From Clostridium disporicum (GTDB taxonomy: Bacteria; Bacillota; Clostridia; Clostridiales; Clostridiaceae): a DNA stretch of 64,000 bases. The DNA is taken from contig NZ_CYZX01000001.1 of NCBI RefSeq assembly GCF_001405015.1, forward strand, positions 62,001-126,000. The letters run 5' to 3'. Below are positions 60,837 through 64,000 of this stretch, piece by piece. The notes under the pieces are model-generated. The model saw nothing but the letters and a program-made list of their open reading frames with translations, was not told where the DNA came from and did no database searches. The translations under genes and the position numbers were made by a program. How positions within the stretch are numbered: the first letter of the stretch is position 1; every line of letters begins with the position of its first letter.

Positions 60837-61342
60837 ATTTTAATATTTTTTGGTAATGATGTTTTGAATTCCTTTATTAGAGATTTAGGATCTTCTGTTT
60901 TTATTTTTATTGTGTGAAGAAAATCCTTTGTAGAAATTGAAAGTTCATACAAATTATCTTTATTTTCTGGCTTCAATAAAACATTTTTTATTTCACTAAA
61001 CTCAACATAGAAATTTTTAATTATTAAAAAATTATCGAATATGTAGAACTTTGAACTTGATAATTTTATTAAAAAATAAACTAGTATATCTATTAAAATC
61101 ATTGGTATTAGTAATAATACAAAAGTTTTGTTGAATAAGGAATATATACCAAATGCTATTGTAGCAATAACTAATACTATTGCAGCAAGATAAGTTGTAT
61201 ATGATCTAACATTTAATACAACTTTTATTTTGTCCTTATTTTTTCTTACTTGTTTATAGTATGATGAAAATAAAATAGTAAAATAATATGTTGGAACACC
61301 TATAAAAAGAATAGTAAATAAAATTGATATAAAAGTATTCAT
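60815..61342 (-). CDS. Membrane protein with probable bacterial PH-like domain
   Basis: A 175-residue protein. Four membrane helices: one at the extreme N-terminus (about 3-28), then two to three at about 48-95. The C-terminal 80 residues are beta-rich: KFYIFDNFLIIKNFYVEFSEIKNVLLKPENKDNLYELSI, the order of a bacterial PH-type domain. No signature residues identify a function. The ribosome site AAAGGAGAAATCG is good. Confidence 0.6.
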   Translation of the reverse strand: MNTFISILFTILFIGVPTYYFTILFSSYYKQVRKNKDKIKVVLNVRSYTTYLAAIVLVIATIAFGIYSLFNKTFVLLLIPMILIDILVYFLIKLSSSKFYIFDNFLIIKNFYVEFSEIKNVLLKPENKDNLYELSISTKDFLHTIKIKTEDPKSLIKEFKTSLPKNIKIKEVPAK

Positions 61343-61568
61343 CGATTTCTCCTTTAAAATTATATATTTATTAAAATCATAGCAAAGAGTATTTTACAAT
61401 ATTGTATAAAATTTATCAAATATTAAAAAATAGGAATATAAAGATTTATTCTCGATATTTGGACATATTTAGGTTAAATTGTAGCGTTATTTAAATATAA
61501 TAAAAAACTATTTATAATTAAATAAAAAAAATAATTGAGGAAATAATATTTTTTAGGAGGTGTTTTGA

Positions 61569-62006
61569 ATGGATGGAAACATAGAAATTTTAAATTTTAT
61601 ATACCAAAACTCTGAGATGGGTACTGAAACAATAAAACATCTTATTGATATTACTGAGAAATCTACAAATGAAGAATTTAAAAATATTTTGTACTCTCAA
61701 TACAATGAATATAATAAAATATTTAAAGATTCTGAGAAGATGATAAAAGATAGAGGACATGACCCAAAAGATATTAATAAGTTTCAAAAAATCACAACAT
61801 ATATTATGATAAATATGAAAACTTTAACTGATAAAAGTCCATCACATCTTTCAGAAATGCTTATTCAAGGAAGCACCATGGGAGTAATTGATGCAACTAA
61901 GAGAATTAACCAATATGATGATGCAGATAAAGATGTTTTAGAATTAGCAAATAAATTGTTAGATTTTGAAAAAGATAATCAAGAAGAATGGAAAAAATTC
62001 TTATAA
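61569..62006 (+). CDS. Ferritin-like four-helix protein
   Basis: A 145-residue all-helical protein, related in layout to DUF2383/PA2169-type ferritin-like bundles: GTETIKHLIDIT, a helix with NILYSQYNEYNKIFKDSE, then LSEMLIQGSTMGVIDATKRINQY, and a last helix ending in EEWKKFL. The Glu/His metal residues of ferritins are not clearly arranged, so iron binding is unproven. The ribosome site AGGAGGTGTTTTGA is good. A near-perfect terminator follows. Confidence 0.6.
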   Translation: MDGNIEILNFIYQNSEMGTETIKHLIDITEKSTNEEFKNILYSQYNEYNKIFKDSEKMIKDRGHDPKDINKFQKITTYIMINMKTLTDKSPSHLSEMLIQGSTMGVIDATKRINQYDDADKDVLELANKLLDFEKDNQEEWKKFL

Positions 62007-62016
62007 TCATACATGG

Positions 62017-62070
62017 AACTATATCTACTAATAAATTAAATTTATTTAGTAGATATAGTTCTCTTTATTT
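62017..62070 (+). terminator. Terminator after the ferritin-like gene
   Basis: AACTATATCTACTAA pairs perfectly with TTAGTAGATATAGTT, then CTCTTTATTT. Confidence 0.82.
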
Positions 62071-62154
62071 ATTCATATAAATTTATTAATAAGCAATAAA
62101 TAAGTTGGATAAAAATGGAAAAAGATATATAATTTATAGATGGGTGATGATTGA

Positions 62155-62994
62155 ATGTATGAGAATTTTGGAAAAATAATAGTAACAGTTGGATTAGATA
62201 TAGTTATTTTACTTGTAATATATATCTTTCTTATATATGGAGATAAGAAGGATGTAGAGGAGACGGAATGGTTAACAAGTACTAAATTTGCACATAGAGG
62301 GTTGTATTCTAACGACCAAGTAATACCAGAAAATTCATTAGAAGCTTTTAGTAATGCCATTAAAAACAATTATGGTATTGAATTAGATGTTGCTTTTACT
62401 AAAGATAAGAAAACAGTAGTATTTCATGATGATAACTTATTAAGGATGACAGGTTTAAATAAAAAAATAAGTGATTGCACATTAGAAGAACTACAAAACT
62501 TAACATTAGCTGATACAGAGTATAAAATTCCTACTTTTAGTGAGGTACTTAGTTTAGTAGATGGAAAAGTTCCTTTAATAATTGAAATAAAATCAAATAG
62601 TGATAGAGATGGTTTGTGTAAAGCTGTGGAAAACGAACTTAAAAATTATAAAGGTAATTTTTGTATTGAATCTTTTGATCCTTTAATACTGAGCAGAATA
62701 AAAAAGAATATGCCAGAAGTAATAAGAGGACAACTTTCAATGAAGTTTCCTAAAGAGAATAAATCTCCGAAAACACTTAAAATAGTCCTAGAATACTTAT
62801 TATTAAATTGTAAGAGTAGACCTCATTTTATAGCATATAATTGGATAGATTCAGATAATCTTTCTCTAAAAATTTTAAGAAAATTAGGAATTATAACTAT
62901 TGCTTGGACTGTTAATTCTGAAAAGGCTTTGGAAGTAAGTAGTGAAAAGTTCGACACGATAATCTTTGAGCATTGTGAACCAATGAATTACTAA
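62155..62994 (+). CDS. Glycerophosphodiester phosphodiesterase, membrane-anchored
   Basis: A 279-residue protein. An N-terminal membrane helix (about residues 5-27) is followed by a GDPD barrel: FAHRG (about 45-49), VIPENSLEAF (about 57-66), GIELDVAFTKDKK (about 74-86), VVFHDDNL (about 88-95) and IEIKSN (about 142-147), with the usual His, Glu and Asp metal and acid-base residues. It cleaves glycerophosphodiesters to glycerol-3-phosphate and an alcohol at the cell surface or membrane. A GGGTGATGATTGA site precedes the ATG. Confidence 0.88.
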   Translation: MYENFGKIIVTVGLDIVILLVIYIFLIYGDKKDVEETEWLTSTKFAHRGLYSNDQVIPENSLEAFSNAIKNNYGIELDVAFTKDKKTVVFHDDNLLRMTGLNKKISDCTLEELQNLTLADTEYKIPTFSEVLSLVDGKVPLIIEIKSNSDRDGLCKAVENELKNYKGNFCIESFDPLILSRIKKNMPEVIRGQLSMKFPKENKSPKTLKIVLEYLLLNCKSRPHFIAYNWIDSDNLSLKILRKLGIITIAWTVNSEKALEVSSEKFDTIIFEHCEPMNY

Positions 62995-63021
62995 ATTTTA
63001 AATATAAATTAGCTTAAATAA

Positions 63022-63051
63022 AAAGGACTAGATACAGTCCTTTATTTTTTT
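63022..63051 (+). terminator. Terminator after the glycerophosphodiesterase
   Basis: AAAGGACT pairs with AGTCCTTT, then ATTTTTTT. Confidence 0.85.
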
Positions 63052-63136
63052 ATAAAATTTGTCTATAATAAAATGGGAAAATTTAACAGAAAATTTATTC
63101 TTGCTAAATGCAATAAATAAAAATAGGAGGATGAAA

Positions 63137-64000
63137 ATGAATTTAGAAAAGAAGTTTGAAGAGGTTAAGGAGTATATTGGAGAAGTTGAATATCTAACAC
63201 ATGCAATGGTGTTAGTTGATTGGGATACAAGAACTAATATGCCTATAAAAGCAGGAGAATCAAGAAGTAAGGTATTAGAATATTTATCAGGTCAGTTATT
63301 TAATATGACTACATCACCAAAGGTTAAGACATTTATAGAAGAGTTAACGCCATATAAAAATGAGATGTCTTTAGTTCAAAGAAGAATTCTTGAAGAGCTT
63401 GAAAGAAATTATAATGAAATTATGAAAATACCTGAAGATAGATATGTGGCTTCTGTTGGAGCTACAAGTAGAGCTCAAATTGCATGGGAAAAGGCTAAAG
63501 AGGCAAATGATTATGAAAGCTTTAAACCATACCTTCAGAATGTTATTGATTTTTCTAGAGAATTTATTGGGTATTGGGGATACGAAGGTGATAAATATAA
63601 TACATTATTAGATAAATATGAAAAAGGACTTACAGTTGAAAAGTTAGATAAAATATTTAGTGAGTTAAGAGATGGAATAGTAGAGATATTAGAAAACATC
63701 AAGAAAAGTGATAAGAAAATAAGTACAGATATACTAAATGGTAATTTCGATGTAAATAAGCAAAAGGAGTTATCATTGTGTGTACTTGAAAAAATGGGAT
63801 TTGATTTAGAAGCAGGAAGATTAGATGTAAGTGTCCATCCATTCACAACAAATATGGGAAACAAGGATGTAAGATTAACTACTAATTATCATAAGGATAG
63901 ATTTGCTTCAGCATTATTTAGTACAATTCACGAAGGTGGACATGGGATTTATGAACAAAATATTAGTGATGATTTAGAGAATACAGGATTGAATGCTGGG
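63137..64000 (+). CDS. M32-family carboxypeptidase, N-terminal part (runs off the window)
   Basis: The first 288 codons are in the window, open to base 64000. It begins MNLEKKFEEVKEYIGEVEYL, has LVDWDTRTNMP near residue 28, and reaches the zinc-binding TIHEGGHGIYEQ (HExxH-like, here H-E-G-G-H, about residues 264-268). The family (carboxypeptidase Taq/M32) removes C-terminal residues in the cytosol and is about 500 residues long, so about 40 percent is missing past the edge. The ATG at 63137 is 6 nt after AGGAGG; an in-frame ATG at 63131 abuts that site. Confidence 0.9.
   Translation, partial: MNLEKKFEEVKEYIGEVEYLTHAMVLVDWDTRTNMPIKAGESRSKVLEYLSGQLFNMTTSPKVKTFIEELTPYKNEMSLVQRRILEELERNYNEIMKIPEDRYVASVGATSRAQIAWEKAKEANDYESFKPYLQNVIDFSREFIGYWGYEGDKYNTLLDKYEKGLTVEKLDKIFSELRDGIVEILENIKKSDKKISTDILNGNFDVNKQKELSLCVLEKMGFDLEAGRLDVSVHPFTTNMGNKDVRLTTNYHKDRFASALFSTIHEGGHGIYEQNISDDLENTGLNAG

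Overview
The window is a piece of a low-GC Firmicute chromosome, most likely Clostridium sensu stricto. The support is very AT-rich coding sequence, strong AGGAGG-type ribosome sites, frequent TTG/GTG starts, many short U-tailed terminators, and clostridial families such as the YvrJ/DUF1659/DUF2922 set, an EFR1-type ferredoxin protein and an aldo/keto reductase with 4Fe-4S motifs. The species cannot be named from the sequence alone. No rRNA, tRNA, CRISPR array or intact insertion sequence was seen.

Layout. 1-4.7 kb: end of an FtsX-type permease, a DUF362 protein, an ECF-S/kinase pair and a guanine-riboswitch-controlled purine permease. 4.8-8.7 kb: a phage-like replication block (DUF2800-like protein, DnaD-like initiator, DnaB helicase, DUF4145-like protein) with a 19-unit array of covarying hairpins between initiator and helicase. 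8.7-11.1 kb: a receiver-less winged-helix regulator and the YvrJ/DUF1659/DUF2922 set, bracketed by a perfect 28-bp direct repeat. 11.2-12.1 kb: an SDR enzyme. 12.5-25.5 kb: an island of large nucleic-acid enzymes (NERD-UvrD helicase; coiled-coil/Zn protein plus Z1-domain ATPase; SF1 helicase with PD-(D/E)XK tail; PLD-SF2 helicase plus a MazG-like pyrophosphohydrolase), which looks like a defence island. 25.6-34 kb: small accessory genes including a J-domain/HNH-like pair, a second pyrophosphohydrolase and two MNT/HEPN (MntA/HepT-like) pairs, the second with a mutated HEPN motif. 35-36.7 kb: a head-to-head junction of a LacI regulator and an MFS transporter that have both lost their 5' ends. 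36.8-52.3 kb: housekeeping and hypothetical genes. 52.5-60 kb: a phospho-signalling operon (PP2C, vWA, FHA, Ser/Thr kinase, pseudokinase with CFI-box) followed by a shortened glycosyltransferase-like membrane protein. 60.4-64 kb: small proteins, a glycerophosphodiesterase and the start of an M32 carboxypeptidase.

A thread linking distant genes is a set of five promoters with the same MerR-family design: TTGACT, a 19-bp spacer centred on AGTTAACT, then a -10. They precede the DUF362 gene and the ECF-S/kinase pair (divergent), the SDR gene, a metallophosphoesterase and the aldo/keto reductase. The last operon also encodes a MerR-family protein, the natural candidate regulator.

The best candidates for undescribed biology are the hairpin array beside the replication genes, the two-gene Z1 locus without a recognisable MutL/MORC partner, the MerR regulon, and the kinase/pseudokinase operon.
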